Below are positions 44,433 through 56,389 of a DNA stretch of 64,000 nucleotides, piece after piece. The notes under the pieces are model-generated. The model was given only the letters and a program-made list of their open reading frames with translations, did no database searches and was not told the origin of the DNA. Position 1 is the first letter of the stretch. Every line of letters starts with the position of its first letter. The DNA is from Caprella mutica (lineage: Eukaryota > Arthropoda > Malacostraca > Amphipoda > Caprellidae), in contig CANNZV010000272.1 of the NCBI GenBank assembly GCA_947561585.1, forward strand, positions 124,001 through 188,000, given 5' to 3'. The position numbers and the translations under genes were made by a program.

Positions 44433-44692
44433 ACAAAGATCTCACCAGAGAACTGATTGAATCCTCCATCGTGTCTACGTCATCAGGAAGAACATTTTTA
44501 GAAGACGACAGGGAATCACTCAAAGAGCTCTTCGTCCCATTTTTCAAGGACAATAGATACCTCACTGGCCAGAAAGTTGATGTTGTCGTGAAGAGTGAAC
44601 TGCCAGAAATTTTCAAACGTTATGGGTCGGTTAAAAAAAGAAATAAATATAGAGAATTTAAAGCGCGCTTCTTGAAATTAGGTAACATTTAG
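44433..44692 (+). CDS. YR-like gene, exon 6
   Basis: After the acceptor CATTTCCAG; two bases complete the codon left by exon 5 (phase 1). Reads KDLTRELIESSIVSTSSGRT, FLEDDRESLKELFVPFFKDN, GQKVDVVVKSELPEIFKRYG, with a stop TAG at 44690. TTAG|GTAACA just before the stop could be a donor instead. Confidence 0.5.
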
Positions 44693-44838
44693 TTATTGCG
44701 AACTATCCTACCATGCTCATTCCAAAATTTGAGTTGCTATTTCAGATCTCTACTTAAAAGTCCATTTTTTTCTTTCTTTTGTTGTCTTTAATAACGGATT
44801 TGTAGCGGCTAGAAATGTTAAACTACATTATGAATAAA

Positions 44839-45074
44839 GTGTAAGTTTCGAATTATCGACCAGTTTCACATTTTCGTTCATTAATTTAAAATATAATTAT
44901 TCTCTTTTTAAATTTAAATATGAACATTTTTCTGTTTTTGGTATCCATGATACATACCTGCAGGTATCACGGATACAAAATAAATAAATGGTTTTAATTT
45001 TAATTTAACAGAAATATTTTATTTCAAATTAATGGACGAAAATATGGAACGGGTCGATAATTCGGAACTTACCC
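44839..45074. mobile_element. GGGTAAG palindromic MITE, copy 3
   Basis: Left GTGTAAGTTTCGAATTATCG and right CGATAATTCGGAACTTACCC are inverted. TA follows the right end. The core contains the palindrome ATACCTGCAGGTAT at 44958. Decayed relative of the copy at 56855. Confidence 0.75.
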
Positions 45075-48000
45075 TATTTTTTTTTATTACCATAGACAGC
45101 TTTATTTTATATTTACAGACAGTTTTATTTATTATAATTTTATAAATATTTTTATTCTTTTTTCGTTATATTTTATTTTATTATGAATTTCTTCTCTCTT
45201 AGTTAGGGTAACGATCCAAATGGTTACATAATGGGAAATTTTGTAGTAGTTTTCGCCTCTCCGGAAGTGAATATATCTTCCTTTATTTTCTTTTGGCTGG
45301 TGTGGTTAGCCACTATAATTAATTTTCATTCAAGTAGCTTCTTAACATATATACATTTTATTTAAAACGTTTTTGCTTTATATTATTTCTCACAAGTTCC
45401 TCAGTTTTTTAAGGGGCCTTAATATTATATATATATCGTTTTCTTGATTATTTTTTACGTTGCAACTAATTAGATACAATTTGGGTATTATGATCAATTA
45501 TTTTAATTTACTATTTTCATTCTAATAAAAATGATAATAATTATGGTCGTATTGGAAAATTACAACATCTATCTGAATTAGTTGTAATAAACCTTTACAT
45601 TGTAATAAACTTTGTTCTGGCAATATTCTATGTGAAGTTTCTTATGTGTTTTCGTTCGTCTATTTTTGTCTGACATGTTTATCATGTGTTTTGAATACAT
45701 AGTTTGGAATTGAACAGATGATTTTGCTTTTTATTTGTTCCTATGTTATCACTATGATTTTATCATAGTAGTATAGATCTAATAATGTCAATAAACCAGA
45801 TAAGCCAGTAATACTAAAATAAATTCTTGTTTATAATGGGCGACTTATATATTTAAAGGTTATCAACTTATCAGAGTTAAAATCACCCAAAAGAATACTC
45901 AATTATTAAACAAATTTGTGTACCAAACTTAAAAGAAGTTATGTCTGCGTTTCAAGTATACGTACATTATATTTACAATGCATATCCTCAACAATTATAT
46001 AAAAGAATGAACTTTATATGAACAAATGAGTAATATAATATATCTCCTTCACCCATTTTAAAGTGTTACTTTCGGTAGATTCATAAACTTTTACTTTAGC
46101 TACATATGTCCAAAAAGCACTAAACTGATTGACTAGATTCAAACAATTTCTCCATTAATTGTGTGATACAGCAACATATTGATTAATTAATTTCTTTAGG
46201 AATATTAATGTTTCGTTTTATCGCTCACGAATGTTTTAATGTATTCAATAGGTCAATGTTGGTATAGAGTAATAGCATATATTTCACAATGGGCAAAGTA
46301 CTTGCAGAGGTATGTTTTTTTATGAATTAGGAATACAAAGACATCATGGGGTATCAACAATATATTTAAGAGATAATTGCAGTCGCATAAAATAATCTTT
46401 GATTGGTTCATGTAGATCCAAGTTCAATACTACCTAAGAATCTATTTTATTAATTTTCCATGGCTGAATTTTTCGGCCACGGAATAATCAATAATATGAT
46501 CAAATTCTGTAGCTGAGACAAAGATATGTAAGCAGATAAATAATGGCGATTCAGTTTAACAAAAATATGAATCTAATCATTGAAATTGACAATATATAAT
46601 ACAGACAATTTGCATGAAAAGAACTCAGAAATTTCAAATTCATGGATGCAGAGAAGCTACGCCTTGATACATAATATCGGCCAACGACTTCTCGTATAAT
46701 GGATGCTAATTAAATTATAATGGGTGCTTCCTATAAACTAATTAATCATAAATTCTAAAAGTAGGTAACAGTTGTTGAACAGATACCATGCTGTTCGGCA
46801 GTCGACACGGGCAAGCACTACTATTTAAATTTGAAAGTGAAACAAAACAAAACCTCACAAATAATTAGCTGAATCACATTATGGAACCGAGCTGGTATAG
46901 GTGAACTCATCGATACTGATCAGTACATACTTTGATTTATAGTGAATCGAGTAGATACAAAACTAGTCGAGTATTTATTATTGCCGTAATATATATATAA
47001 ATATTAAAAAAACATGATAACTAAAATTAACCCTGAAAAGAAGACTAATCAAGTTATTCATAGATCGCATGTTTGGCTGATTTTACAATTTTGACTGATA
47101 TATGCTTAACAGGGCCCTGTAGGAAAAGGTGATTGATACATAAAATGAAGTTTATGTAATTTGATACTAATTGGTAATAATTTTTTTATCATTGGTTATC
47201 TCATATAGTTTTTGCAGCATCTGAATTGTGAATTTATCAACGGAAGAGAGCATGTTATAAACTTATAATGTAATTTTAGAGAGAATTCAATCTGCGAGTG
47301 CTGTCACTGGTGCTTGACTGAGTCTCTTTTTTACATTCCTTGATAAGTGACTGCATTCATGTTGTAGCTTTTCTGCATCCACCAACTGGTGGTAGCTGCA
47401 TGGTAATGAAACATGGCCTTTCTTACTATACGCCTGGCGAGTTTATGACAATAATATGAGCATGATAAAGAAACCGTCCAACCTATATATTTTAAAGGTA
47501 TGAGAATAATAGAATAACACATTATATATCATAAAATTAATAGAACAGCTGAAAATTCATAGAAAGAATGGGTCAGTGGTCTTATACCCGAGACAGCCTA
47601 CAGCTTCGAACTTTTGGTCACTTTCCAGGATTTTGAAAAAACTGTTTAAAACATTCATTTACAGCCCGATCGATCTAAAATTTTAACTGAAGGTTTGTAT
47701 CATTGGATACAATGTCCTTGTAAATTTTCATAATCTTACGTTTTATGGATTTTTCAGGAAAATTCAAAATGTCAAAAATTTTGGAACAACAAAACGGTTT
47801 GGCTGAATTTTTAACATAGAAATGGTATAAAAATTAAATTATAACCTCCTGATGATCTTGTATTTTGTATCAAAGATAAAGAATAACTTAAGACTATGAA
47901 TGATGTATAATTTGAATAAATTCATATGAATTGAAAAAAATTCTTGGTCATTTATAAAAAGGTTTGGCTGATGTAAAAATGTTATATGGTGATAAAATAA

Positions 48001-48186
48001 AATTATATAATTTGGACAGCCAAAATAATTGCATTTTCGAAGTTTTCATAAAATTTCCAATAATTTGAGGGGCAGGTTTCATATACTCGGACCATTATTT
48101 GAAAAATATCAAAAATCAGGTTTAACCTCCTTATGAGCAACAAAATATTTAAATTATTAAATCATATTCAATAATTTATCATCATG
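45075..48186. other. Three kb without recognisable genes
   Basis: AT-rich throughout. GCTACGCCTTGATAC at 46657 recurs at 48220 inside the hAT-like MITE. No frame above 65 codons, no element ends. It could hold introns or regulatory DNA of an unseen gene, but nothing shows it. Confidence 0.4.
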
Positions 48187-48194
48187 CTTATAAT

Positions 48195-48765
48195 CAAGGT
48201 ATATTAACTTAACAAGGTATGCTACGCCTTGATACGAATTTTAGACTCCTCTGCGCATAAACAAATACGCACATACGAACACACGGCCGTGTGCCCCTGC
48301 AATAATAGATACATCGACTTAATTAGTTATTTGTAAATAAGAATTTTTGCCGTGGTTGTTTGTGCTGTGTGCGGATGCAATGAAAAAAGTGTAATTGTTC
48401 TGATTAAATTATTTAGGTTTTCTAAAAATGTAGGAATTAGGAAGAAATAGACAGGATAAGAAGAGACAGGATCGACAGCTCTTACATAAACATACTTTGA
48501 AGAAAAACAATACGTTTTTCCCTATTAAACCTTACTAAAAAATATATGAAAAGTTTTCACAATGCTGAATACAGCCAGTTTAGTCCAAAAAAACAAGTTG
48601 AAAGGCATTTTATTCGAAAAAGAATGAATAACAGACCTTGTTTATATGTAAAAATAATTATCATGGGGCACACGGCCGCACACCAGCCAGCGTTTTTCAC
48701 AACAAAACTGTAATCATCTTGATATGAACCTGCGCAATACTCTTTCTTGTAGTTAATATACCTTG
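48195..48765. mobile_element. Non-autonomous hAT-like element, family B
   Basis: Termini CAAGGTATATTAACT (left) and AGTTAATATACCTTG (right) are perfect 15-bp inverted repeats. The 8-bp duplication CTTATAAT flanks it (48187-48194 and 48766-48773). A second inverted pair, GGCCGTGTGCCCC and GGGGCACACGGCC, lies inside at 48285 and 48665. 571 bp, non-coding. Confidence 0.85.
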
Positions 48766-48824
48766 CTTATAATAGCTTGGAACCAAAAACTAACTGAAAA
48801 GAACAAGAACTCCAACTCGTACAT

Positions 48825-50333
48825 TTGCTATACATAGTTATACTTCAACAGTCTACCCTTGATGCCACCTTCTGTTCACCCGAACTACTTCCGAGATTGG
48901 AGTGGGAAGTCATCTGCGAGAGGTTTGGAAGTGACCATTTTGTGATCGTGGTAAATGATATCATCCCGGTGACTGTACCTACCATAAAGAGATTTGCCCT
49001 ACCCCGAGCGAACTGGACGAGATTCAAAGAACTAGCAATCATGGAAGCAGCTGACTTAAAGGACACTGAAGCCATGCTAGATATGTTGGAGAAAACGATA
49101 AATGATGCTGCTCTAAAGTCTATCCCTTTCACCCTTGGTGGAGTTGGTAGGATCCATGTCCCGTGGTGGAACCAGGAATGCAATGATACACGGCGCGAGA
49201 AAAAGATAGTACAGCGAAGGTACCATAGACATCGAACAACTGAAATCAAGATTTTATTGAATCAAACTAGATGCAATGCACGACGCACCCAGAGAAGAGC
49301 CAGGAAACAATGCTGGGTAGATTTTATAAACAAAATCACCCCCACAACCCCAAAAAATAACGTCTTCAAGACTATTAAGAAGATCCAGGGAAAATACAAG
49401 ACTAGCCCATTGCCAGTTATCAGAAGCGGCCCAGAAACAATACTGGAACCTAAATCTGTCGCTAACAAATTAGGACAGATGTTCGCAAACACCAGCTCAA
49501 ATCAATCGTATCCACCAGCCTTCCAAAACATTAAAAGGATAGAAGAATCTCGCCCCCTTAATTTTAGAGGGGAAGAGGATGAACCATATAATGACAAATT
49601 GTCCTTACCAGAACTGGAGGCAGCTCTGAGCTCTACCGGGAACACCGCGTGCGGTAGTGATGGTATATACTACCAAATGATAAAGAACGTACCCCACCAG
49701 ACACTGCAATTCTTGCTTGCTATATTTAATAAGTGCTGGATAGAGGGAACTTTCCCAAATAGATGGAAGCAGGCGATCTTGCTCCCCTTCGTGAAACCAG
49801 GTAAACCCCCAACCGAGGCTGAAAGCTACAGACCAATAGCTCTCACAAGCTGTCTCTGCAAACTGCTAGAAAAAATAGTCAACGTCAGATTAATGCACTT
49901 CCTTGATAGAAACTCCTTTCTGAATGATTCACAGTATGGTTTCAGACGGATGAGAGGAACGGAAGATGCAATCGCCAGACTTGAAACAGCAATCTGCACG
50001 GCATTTGCAAGAGGAAAAATCCTCCATGCAGTCTTTTTCGACATTAGAAAATCGTATGATACAGCTTGGAAACACGGCATTCTAAAGACCCTACATGAGT
50101 GGGGCATAGAAGGACCACTCGGCTCCTTCATCAAGAACATTCTCCATGAAAGAACATTCCAAGTAAAGGTAGGCGATGCCTATTCGGAAATTTTCTGCCA
50201 GGAGCAAGGTGTCCCCCAGGGGAGCGTGCTCAGCTGCACGCTCTTTCTGGTGGCAATGAACAAACTACCTGCCGGAGTGCAAGCCACATTATGTGTGGAT
50301 GTTAATGTTACTTCGTTATTTCCTAAAACATGA
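48825..50333 (+). pseudogene. Jockey-like LINE ORF2: endonuclease end plus truncated RT
   Basis: A 502-codon frame. Homology starts near residue 9. The end of an APE-type endonuclease (FGSDHFVIVV, residues about 34-43) is followed by the linker and RT fingers/palm. The motif SYRPIALTSCLCKLLEKIV, box A VFFDIRKSYDTAW (about 402-414, catalytic Asp) and box B QGVPQGSVLS (about 460-469) are intact. At box C the expected Y/F-V-D-D appears as LCVDVNVT and the frame then runs into unrelated AT-rich sequence with a stop. The copy is therefore cut precisely in the active site and cannot be functional. The preserved frame over 1.4 kb shows it is young. The annotated Met is not the natural start; ORF1 and most of the endonuclease are lacking. 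Normal ORF2 is about twice as long. Minus frames here are shadows. Confidence 0.9.
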
Positions 50334-50730
50334 AAAAATCCCTTCAATACTTTACAGTGATATAGACAAAAATTTATCTATTGAGAAACTTAGAATATTA
50401 AAAAAATATAATATCTTTTATAGTGAAATTATAAAAAGAATAAAGCATTTAAATAAGACATTAATCTATTCTGTAACTAGCTTAAAGTTTCTTTGGTATA
50501 AAAAATTTATATTCTATAACTATACATTATTTATATTCTGAAATTTCATACAGATATGTAGCTAATCTACTAATAAATTACACCTGTACATTTTAAACTG
50601 TTTAAATATGTTAAAACAGCAGATAGTTGGCAACTGAATGACAGCAGCACGGATCCCGCTCCTATGATATGAAAATCAGCGTTACCGAAAATATTCGCTA
50701 AAGTTAAGAAATATCAGCCATACCTGAGAT
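50334..50730. other. No gene seen
   Basis: Abruptly AT-rich after the RT truncation; an 82-codon frame at 50293-50541 is Lys/Ile/Tyr-rich by composition. Confidence 0.4.
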
Positions 50731-50739
50731 ATCTCAGCC

Positions 50740-51103
50740 GGGGTACGGTCAAGGGCCCCCCTAGGTCATAAGCCCCCCCCCCCCGGTCACGAGCCCCCAT
50801 CCATGTTTTTTTAATCCTTATTTACCTAGTTAAACAAATGAAGAACTACTTAGATAGAAATAACTGAGAGTTGCTAATGTAGTTTGTTGTATCCGCTAGA
50901 TTGTTGTACTGCACACTTCATGATTGTTTAATGACCTAGCAGGGGGGTTCGGGGGGCGGCACGCCCCCCGATATACATATAGTTTATGTCTAATCAGTAA
51001 TGAACTACAAAAGTGTCAATAAGGATCAAATAATATAGGTAAATAAGGATTTAAAAACAGGGGGGCTCTTGACCGGGGGGGGGGGGGCTTATGACCTACA
51101 CCC
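50740..51103. mobile_element. MITE family W, copy 2 (9-bp duplication)
   Basis: Inverted relative to copy 1: begins GGGGTACGGTCAAGGGCC, ends CTTATGACCTACACCC. Perfect 9-bp duplications ATCTCAGCC flank it (50731-50739 and 51104-51112). 364 bp. Confidence 0.85.
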
Positions 51104-51540
51104 ATCTCAGCCATACCCACAGACTCTCAGCTAAACCTGCAATTTCTCAGCTAAACCTCGAGTTCTAAGATACACCCAATTTTTTTACTGATACCGATAC
51201 CTAGATTTTCACCGATACCGATACCTAGATTTTCATCGATACTGATGCCGATACTTTAACTATTTAAATGAGATTAATTTTTTATTTGAAAATTAAGATT
51301 ACCTACCTATATGAAATCAATGTTTCATCAATTTGAATTACAAAATTTCATTGTAATAGAAAAATAATTGATAATAAATTACATTTTAATTTTTTCAAAT
51401 ACTAGTGGTATCGGCAAAGCATCAACACTTTTTTACCTATACCGATACTATAAAAAAATGCCGATACCGATACAGAGTAGCGATACCAGAAAAATTGCCG
51501 ATACCGAGTACCGATACTTCCTCCCATCTTTACTGGTAGT
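51104..51540. repeat. CTCAGC(T/C)A-ACC and CCGATACC repeat fields
   Basis: First a short field of TCTCAGCTAAACCTG..-like words (also left of the MITE at 50713-50739), then CCGATACCGATACCTAGATTTTCA repeats and single CCGATAC words up to 51520. Related to 20436-20525. Confidence 0.7.
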
Positions 51541-52305
51541 ACCTTTCAAGTTAGAATTTTAAGTCAGTCTGGTACCTAAGTGATAACTGGAATGTGGAAT
51601 TTGCTCAAATAACCAAATTGTTAGGTAGCCTATCATCATTATCAGTAAACTTAACTGAACATTAGACAACTGAAACTGTTATTTAAGAGAGGTTTACCGT
51701 ATATATTACATTCTTAATAATATAATAACACAGATACGTATTTCACATTTTATACCTATGTAAATACTAAATAGCCTCAAAATAGGCTGGCAAATTGGGG
51801 GGGAAACATGAGAACAAGTGTCTGATATTTAGAACTTGTTCAGTCACTTCAAACTTCAGTGATGGTAATGTGAAGTATATATTATGACTAACATACCAGT
51901 TACAACTTCAACTTGATTTGGTGACGTCACAGTGAAGCCCAGTCTGCAAAGCATGCACAATTAGTCTCCAGATATTTAATTTTTGGGGCAATTTGTCTCC
52001 AAAGATTTTCAAATTTCTCTTCAAAATACCCAAAAATATACAAATTCTCTCCACTAATTACATGCAAACATAGGAATTAATAAGAAGATTGTCGCCAGAT
52101 AATTCAGGAGACTAATTTCAAAGCCTTAATAGTGGCCGGATAAACTTCATGCATCTTTTGCAGACTGGACTGTGAAGCTATGTAATGATGTTTGCTTTTA
52201 GATATGTATATTCTGTTTTGACCGTTCAGTGTGTTTCAGAAGTAATTTAATAACAATTAAGTGTGAGTATATGTATAAGCGCACACATCTGAAGACTGAT
52301 GATAT
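51541..52305. other. No gene; weak match to dispersed repeat
   Basis: AT-rich. 51950-52170 (TTTTGCAGACTGGACTGTGAAG, GCAAACATAGGAATTAA) weakly resembles 7300-7450. Confidence 0.35.
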
Positions 52306-52309
52306 TTGA

Positions 52310-53920
52310 AAAATCGCACGTCTGCGATGAATATAAACTGCGTTTATCGCTTTATTGCAGATCACTATTTTGTGAATAATTTCAATAATATTGATCGCAC
52401 AGTAGTGAAACTTTGGTCACTGGAAGATTGCTTCTATGTTAGTATCTTGCTGAAATATTTTTTCAATCCATGAGAAAATTGGAAAGTTATGAACGTTTAT
52501 GTATTTTGAAGTCATTTTAACTGTTCATCGCTTCATTGCAGCTCTGTGAAAAAGCCAAAAAATGGGCGATTAACTTCTACCGAGAGGGTAAAATTGTAGC
52601 AGGTCCTGCAGAATTGAGGACTCTTCTATATTTAGCTTTATAACTTGGAAGGGATAAGAGAACAATAGTTTATTTTGTGGAAAATTCCGACACAAACCCA
52701 AGGAGAGATGAGGGTAAGAGAAAAAGAATTTCCCCTCGAAATACGTGAAAAATACGCAGGCAGGTCATAAGGCAGCTAAATGATACTAGTGCCTCCATTT
52801 TTGACAAGGCTGTCATTGGTCTTACGTCAAAACAGTCCTGATGTAATGTCTCAAATGAAACGGTCGGAAATGCTCAATGGGGCTTAAGACCAGAGAACAG
52901 GGCAATCAAGTCATGTGAGTCTCTCACTTGATGCCCAGAGATGTGGGGAAAGAAGTTGTAACCCTTCAAGCATGAGTTTGTTCGAAGTAATACAAGAAAA
53001 TCATCTTTTGCCAACGAGATAATTGCAAACTATTAGGACAAGGGAACAAGTACTCAACAAAAGAGGCAATGTAGGATTGGATTGTTAGGTTTACACCCTC
53101 TGGTACTCGGAGAGGGTCAATTAACGTTTCAACAATGATGCCCGCTTAAAACATAAAGCCACAGCCTCCTTGTTGACGACGAAACCAGTGTGGATAAACA
53201 GCTCCATTAGGATTCAAACTTTAACCCATCCATCCAGACAATCAAGTGTGGCTCTTTCCTCATCTGTTAAAAGAACAAGTAGGAAGTTTGTTTTCATGTA
53301 ATTCTGTGTACATCGAATGCCTTTTTCCTTATGGGTCTTGTCCATAGGAGGCCTGGAAATGGGCTTAACGTTCCTCTTCGTCTCATTTAAGACACTGTTT
53401 GGACGAATAACCAATGACAGCCTTGTCGAAAATTGAGGCACTAGTGTTATTTGGCTGCCTTATAACCTGCCTGGGTAGTTTTTGCATATTTCGAGGGAAA
53501 AAGCTTTTCCTCGTACCCTCATCTCTCCTTGGGTTGGTGTCGGGATTTTCCACAAAATAAACTATTGTTCTCTTATCCCTTCCAAATTATAAAGCTAAAT
53601 ATAGAAGAGTTCTCCCTTCTGCAGGACCTGCTACAATTTTATCCTCTCGGTAGAAGTTAATCGCCCATTTTTTGGCTTTTTCACAGAGCTGCAATAAAGC
53701 GATGGACAGTTAAAATGACTTCAAAATACATAAACAATCATAACTTTCCAAATTTCTCATGGATTCAAAAAATATTTCAGCAAGATACTAACATAGAAGC
53801 AATCTTCCAGTGACTAAAGTTTCACTACTGTGCGATCAATATTATTGAAATTATTCACAAAATAGTGATCTGCAATAAAGCGATAAACGCAGTTTATGCG
53901 GACGTCATCAAATAATTAGG
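52310..53920 (-). pseudogene. Tc1-like transposase with long inverted duplication
   Basis: Minus strand from 53920. An HTH-like part reads LGRDKRTIVYFVENPDTNPR, then RNMQKLPRQVIRQPNNTSAS. After frame changes: LLTDEERATLDCLDGWVKV (first Asp region), ILMELFIHTGFV/GAVYPHWFRRQQGG, and, near 52880-52940, MT*LPCSLVLSPIEHFRPF, the degraded C-SPDLSPIEHFW end. Domain order fits Tc1/mariner DDE_3 transposases. The N-terminal 560 bp (53395-53920) reappear inverted at 52310-52860 with few differences, directly after the C-terminal end, so the locus is a large hairpin of about 560-bp arms and a 530-bp loop. Several stops and shifts: inactive. Confidence 0.7.
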
Positions 53921-54310
53921 GTGATTTTGAGCTTTCAAGGCGCATGGCAGATATTACATTTTTTGCCAAAGATTACAGTGGGGCTTGAAAACAATAATCT
54001 AGCAAAGTTAATGGAATTTTAGCTATTTATAAATTATTCCAATGTTACCATTAATTTTCATTGGAAATGTTTGTGGATTAGCCAAAATATTAGGAAAATC
54101 ATGGTGGATTTTTACTTTTTTTTTAAAGTCATAATTATTTTAATTTATATTAAATGCTCTAAGTTATAGGTACAGTCACTTTATCTTCTATTGCCCGACC
54201 ATAATTTTCTCCCTAGGTGAAGTCATTCTATCTCGTATGGCATACCTAATTACCCTACAGTAACAATATTTTACTTCAACCATGAAATTTCAAGGATGGT
54301 TACCTAACTA
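53921..54310. other. No gene seen
   Basis: AT-rich; ATTCCAATGTTACCATTAATTT at 54036 recalls the dispersed repeat at 38.3 kb. Confidence 0.4.
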
Positions 54311-54371
54311 GGCCGTAGGAGAAAGGGGTAAAGTTCGCGATGTCCACCACAGAACAATGTCTACCTCAGAG

Positions 54372-54482
54372 CCAAAGACAATATAAGATAGACGCTCAAC
54401 TTGATAGGGCACATGCAAAAATAATAACAACCAATCAGAAGCGATCAGTAGCATACGTCACACCAAACAATAATAAACGTAA
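54372..54482. repeat. 110-bp repeat inserted in left arm
   Basis: Near-identical to 21155-21265. The corresponding right-arm sequence is uninterrupted (GTCTACCACAGAACAGGCTACG), so this piece entered after the element formed. Confidence 0.75.
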
Positions 54483-54756
54483 GAACAGGCTACGATAATT
54501 ACTAAACAGGAGTGTTTCCAAACTGTATAAAGATTGATTCTTATAGATTTAAACATTCTAAGAACAATTTATTCGTATGAAAAATTGTCTATGATGCCGA
54601 ATATTCATGTTATTAGTAAATAATGTTTTAAATGCTTATATCGTTAGCTTTCATTGTCACCCATTTGAATCAAGGTAAGAAAATTGATATTATTTATTTA
54701 TTAAGCATATGAGAATCACCTAAACTAATAACAGAATGTCTGAGATTAGTGATTAG

Positions 54757-56381
54757 TAGAGCTAGGACATTGGGGCACTTAAAAAAGATCAGTAGTAGCG
54801 GTCAAAACGAGCACATGTAGCGCTATAAATGTGCAGTAGCAGCGATAGAAAAGATCATTTGGGGCACTTATCGGGGCATTTGGTGCACTTATCGGGGCAT
54901 TTTGAGCATTTATCGGAGCATTTGAAGCACTTATCAGTGCATTTGGGGACAGTTATTGGTGCATTTGAGGCAGTTTTCGGAGAGTTTCATGCACCGAAAG
55001 AAAAAGCGTGTTACTTATCAAAGTAAGAATTTTAACGAGGTTTTGTTTTGAAGAGTTTATGGATGAAATATACACATGAATTATCTTTAATTTTATCCAT
55101 AAATAATTCATTTTGAAAAATCATTATGTAAATATGTAAGGCTCAAAAAGTATTGTGCAATACTTGAAAAAACATAAGAAAAAGAACAATAGATGTTGAA
55201 ACCAAAATGAACGTATACAGTACATATAATAATTGGAATCTATATTGAGTCTATAATGTTACAGAAAATTTTAGCATCACATGTTGTTGAAGTTTATTAA
55301 CAAGATAAAACCATTACTTCCTTAACATTTTTTTGACACTTCATCGTCTATCTGACCAAATATTTCAATAAAAAGAATAATCTCTACTTCTTTGGAAGTA
55401 ACAGGGGCACTAGCATAGCGGGAAACATCTTAGGGAGTCAATTCGTGAAATATTTCAGTCTGTTTTCTTCACTACGCCTTGCAAAACATTCAACCCAGCA
55501 TTTACTTACTCAAACAAATGTACGAAAAAATAAGGTATGTAAAAAAACAAAGATATTAGCAGCTAAATAGATATGAATTACGTGAAAATCTAGGGTTAAT
55601 ATTAGAATAGTTACACCTCTTTTAATTTTTATAGAACTTTTCTAATCAAAGAAAATGTATAGGAAAAGGGTAACAAAATTAAATTATTAAAAAAACTGAA
55701 CAACAATACATTAACTCATTAAGTGAATGTAATCAAATTAAATCAATGCATGACTAGATTAATGGTAGACATAGAATATATTTGTTAAACCATATAATTT
55801 AAAGTTGTCATTGTAAGAACTACATGGTCCTTATAGAACGGATATTTTTTGCACGATAAAAGATCGTCCGCTGTACGAGCTTTATCTGTAATATGATTTC
55901 TCTTCAACATTTGAAATTAGTTAACTATCTAAAAATAATTACGGATACAATTTCTTTGACTGTACCTAGGTAATAGCACACAAACACATACCCTGGTATT
56001 TCACTGAAGCTATCTCTCTATCAATATCAAATTCGCATTTTAATCTAATTTTAGTTTAAGTATATTTATACGAACTAATTATTGGTAATATGAAGGATGG
56101 GGAAAGAAATGTATAAATTAAAAAGGCTACATAAATAAACAGTCTCATTAATCACTGGCAGATAGCTATGTGAAATTAGTTCGATCATGAACCATTAAAT
56201 ACACTTAAAAGTGCAGTTGTCCACCCGGTAAGAATGATACAGTTATTTGACATTACTCAATCTTGGTGCGCAATAGAAGTCAACCAGAGTACATATGGAG
56301 CATTTTGGGGCGTTTATAGCGTTTGGAGCATTATGAGCGCTAGTGGCATTTAACTTATAAATGCTCCAATGTCCGAGCCTT
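54757..56381. mobile_element. Non-autonomous hAT-like element, family C
   Basis: Left TAGAGCTAGGACATTGG and reverse-complemented right TAAGGCTCGGACATTGG form 17-bp terminal repeats with three mismatches. The 8-bp duplication GTGATTAG flanks it (54749-54756 and 56382-56389). Subterminal tandem words GGGGCACTTATCGGGGCATTTG (54857-54985) and related words at 56300-56350 are the kind of clustered motifs that hAT transposases bind. No coding capacity in the 1.6 kb; the frame at 54829-55026 (GHLSGHLVHLSGHFEHLS) is the repeat translated. Confidence 0.75.
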
Positions 56382-56389
56382 AGTGATTA

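Larger units (their letters stand above)
39234..44692 (+). pseudogene. Zinc-finger plus tyrosine-recombinase-like gene, six exons
   Basis: Six candidate exons (39234-39363, 39530-39598, 39705-39779, 40486-40584, 42116-43980, 44433-44692) have AG/GT borders and compatible phases. The large exon holds two C2H2-like fingers (CPECNKWRVELTVHMSVIH; CPKKGC..HFRNKH) and a region resembling the C-terminal catalytic fold of tyrosine recombinases. Within it are MEHKTLATAGPAKIAL (Lys hairpin), a CRRSAAT arginine motif, and MNHSEETASKIYNIADK with the H..Y nucleophile spacing. Exon 6 encodes a charged tail. The large exon needs about six frame changes, many at homopolymers. Animal tyrosine-recombinase elements such as Cryptons often contain introns, so this may be a Crypton-like transposon gene or a domesticated relative. 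An upstream first exon was not found. Confidence 0.6.

Noticed and set aside
50293..50541. 82-codon frame as continuation of the RT
   Set aside because: Composition-driven Lys/Ile/Tyr frame; no RT thumb motifs and in another frame.
54829..55026. His/Leu-rich 65-codon frame
   Set aside because: Direct translation of the GGGGCACTTATCGGGGCATTTG subterminal repeat.
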